Shown: positions 6,000 through 6,475 of the stretch, in pieces | How positions within the stretch are numbered: position 1 is the first letter of the stretch | How the letters are laid out: each line of letters starts with the position of its first letter | DNA from: Gammaproteobacteria bacterium | GTDB taxonomy: Bacteria; Pseudomonadota; Gammaproteobacteria; SAR86; TMED112 | DNA length: 6,475 nt | Assembly (NCBI GenBank): GCA_002683115.1 | Contig: NYSP01000011.1 | Location: 18,586 to 25,060, forward strand | Direction: 5' to 3' | Made by a program: the position numbers and the translations under genes | Notes under the pieces: model-generated | What the model saw: the letters and a program-made list of their open reading frames with translations, nothing else | Told to the model about the DNA's origin: nothing | Database searches by the model: none

Positions 6000-6365
6000 A
6001 TGGATAGAATCTTAAATATAGCCACTTATGCAATTGGTTTTATGATTTTCTTTAATGGGATTTTGTGGCTCATTGATCCTGTTAATTCTGCGAATCAGCT
6101 GGGCATGCCAATACTTACCGGAGCGGGACTTAGCACTCAAATTGGAGATTTCAGCAGTTTTTTCCTTGTTGTAGGAGGATTTACTTTGGTTGGTGCCTAC
6201 ACAAAACAGAAGCATTGGTTTTATGCACCTATTGCTCTTCTCAGTCTGGCAGCTGTTTCTAGAATTACTGCTTACTTGATTCACAACGCTGACTTATCTA
6301 CAGATAAGATTTTTGCTGAACTTTTAATAAGTGCATTTTTGTCAATTATTGTTTGGCGAAGTTAG
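6000..6365 (+). CDS. Four-helix integral membrane protein, DUF4345-like
   Basis: A 121-residue protein with four predicted transmembrane helices at about 7-25, 46-66, 72-94 and 101-119. There is a short polar loop after helix 1 (DPVNSANQLGMPILTGAG) and a basic loop TKQKH between helices 2 and 3. The layout and the helix 2 pattern (GDFSSFFLVVGGFTLVGAY) resemble the small DUF4345-type membrane family, which has no known function. The start at 6000 is the only one that keeps helix 1. A four-codon ATG frame at 5993-6007 overlaps this start and might couple translation. Only a weak GAG precedes it. It lies directly beyond the detached tRNA end and was probably the tRNA's immediate downstream neighbour before the cassette arrived. 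Confidence 0.82.
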   Translation: MDRILNIATYAIGFMIFFNGILWLIDPVNSANQLGMPILTGAGLSTQIGDFSSFFLVVGGFTLVGAYTKQKHWFYAPIALLSLAAVSRITAYLIHNADLSTDKIFAELLISAFLSIIVWRS

Positions 6366-6377
6366 CCTAAGAGCTCA

Positions 6378-6412
6378 GTTGTTAATGCAATTGAAAAACC
6401 TCAATTAGCAAC
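6378..6412 (+). other. Imperfect hairpin/dyad between the membrane-protein and Rossmann-protein genes
   Basis: Outer arms GTTGTT (6378-6383) and AGCAAC (6407-6412) pair with one G-U. Inner arms AATTGA (6389-6394) and TCAATT (6401-6406) pair perfectly around AAAACC, with AATGC bulged at 6384-6388. No clean U-tract follows, so it is a poor intrinsic terminator. It overlaps the -35 box of the next promoter and could instead be an operator. Confidence 0.35.
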
Positions 6413-6419
6413 ATATATA
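6391..6419 (+). promoter_or_regulatory. Candidate sigma-70-type promoter for the Rossmann-protein gene
   Basis: TTGAAA (6391-6396) and TATATA (6414-6419) are separated by 17 bp, the same hexamers and spacing as the candidate at 1543-1571. The start site would be near 6426, leaving a leader of about 10 nt before the ATG at 6436. The -35 lies inside the hairpin. Confidence 0.45.
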
Positions 6420-6435
6420 TTTACTTGGAAATTTT

Positions 6436-6475
6436 ATGAAATATTTAGTTTTAGGCGCAACCGGATTAGTTGGCT
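6436..6475 (+). CDS. NAD(P)-binding Rossmann-fold protein, first 13 codons; truncated by window edge
   Basis: The visible sequence MKYLVLGATGLVG is a beta strand followed by the dinucleotide-binding glycine motif G7-A-T-G10-L-V-G13 (GxxGxxG). This is typical of NAD(P)H-binding atypical short-chain dehydrogenase / NmrA-like proteins. A GGAA lies about 5-8 nt upstream. Too little is visible to choose a subfamily or substrate. Confidence 0.7.
   Translation, partial: MKYLVLGATGLVG

Noticed and set aside
6012..6284. Minus-strand 90-residue frame
   Set aside because: It is the shadow of the four-helix membrane protein, whose hydrophobic pattern is clearly the real one.
1..6475. CRISPR array, insertion sequence, or toxin-antitoxin/defence system
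   Set aside because: No regularly spaced repeats, transposase or nuclease motifs were seen; the only repeat of note is the tRNA tail pair.

Overview
The window is AT-rich, tightly packed bacterial DNA. Several things point to a Gram-negative proteobacterium with a streamlined, probably marine gammaproteobacterial (SAR86-like) genome: three lipoprotein-type signal peptides, a tRNA-Leu with an encoded CCA end, very short intergenic gaps and few Shine-Dalgarno sequences. The lineage is inferred from style and gene families; no marker gene is present.

Layout. Positions 1-1541 (minus) hold the N-terminal half of a cytoplasmic M16C zinc metallopeptidase of the presequence-protease (PreP) type, cut by the window edge. 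It diverges, across 52 bp, from a DUF4136-like lipoprotein gene (1594-2106). That gene converges on a pyridoxamine-phosphate-oxidase-like flavoprotein gene (2103-2684, minus), and the two stop codons overlap. After a 58-bp divergent gap comes a plus-strand operon: a lipoprotein-anchored metallo-beta-lactamase-fold alkylsulfatase (2743-4467), a single-pass membrane protein with a long coiled coil (4470-5126), and a 70-residue multi-pass membrane protein (5110-5322). The genes are separated by 2 bp or overlap by 17 bp. A tRNA-Leu(UAG) gene (5338-5422) follows 15 bp later.

The most unusual part is downstream of the tRNA. A lipoprotein gene (5432-5890) starts 9 nt after the tRNA CCA. After it, the last 29 nt of the tRNA gene reappear at 5954-5982 with 27/29 identity, including a perfect 20-nt 3' end. 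The repeat offset is exactly 560 bp. A four-helix membrane protein gene (6000-6365) begins 17 nt after this second copy. This is the structure expected if a very small DNA cassette carrying the lipoprotein gene integrated at the 3' end of the tRNA gene, leaving a displaced tRNA tail at its far side. No recombinase is encoded in the cassette. The window ends in the first codons of an NAD(P)-binding Rossmann protein (6436-) behind a good promoter candidate that overlaps an imperfect hairpin.

There is no single pathway here. The sulfatase operon is the main functional unit, probably releasing sulfate or alcohol from alkyl sulfates at the cell envelope, with two envelope proteins of unknown role. 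The M16C peptidase and flavoprotein look like housekeeping accessory enzymes. The tRNA-flanked cassette is the best candidate for something not previously described.
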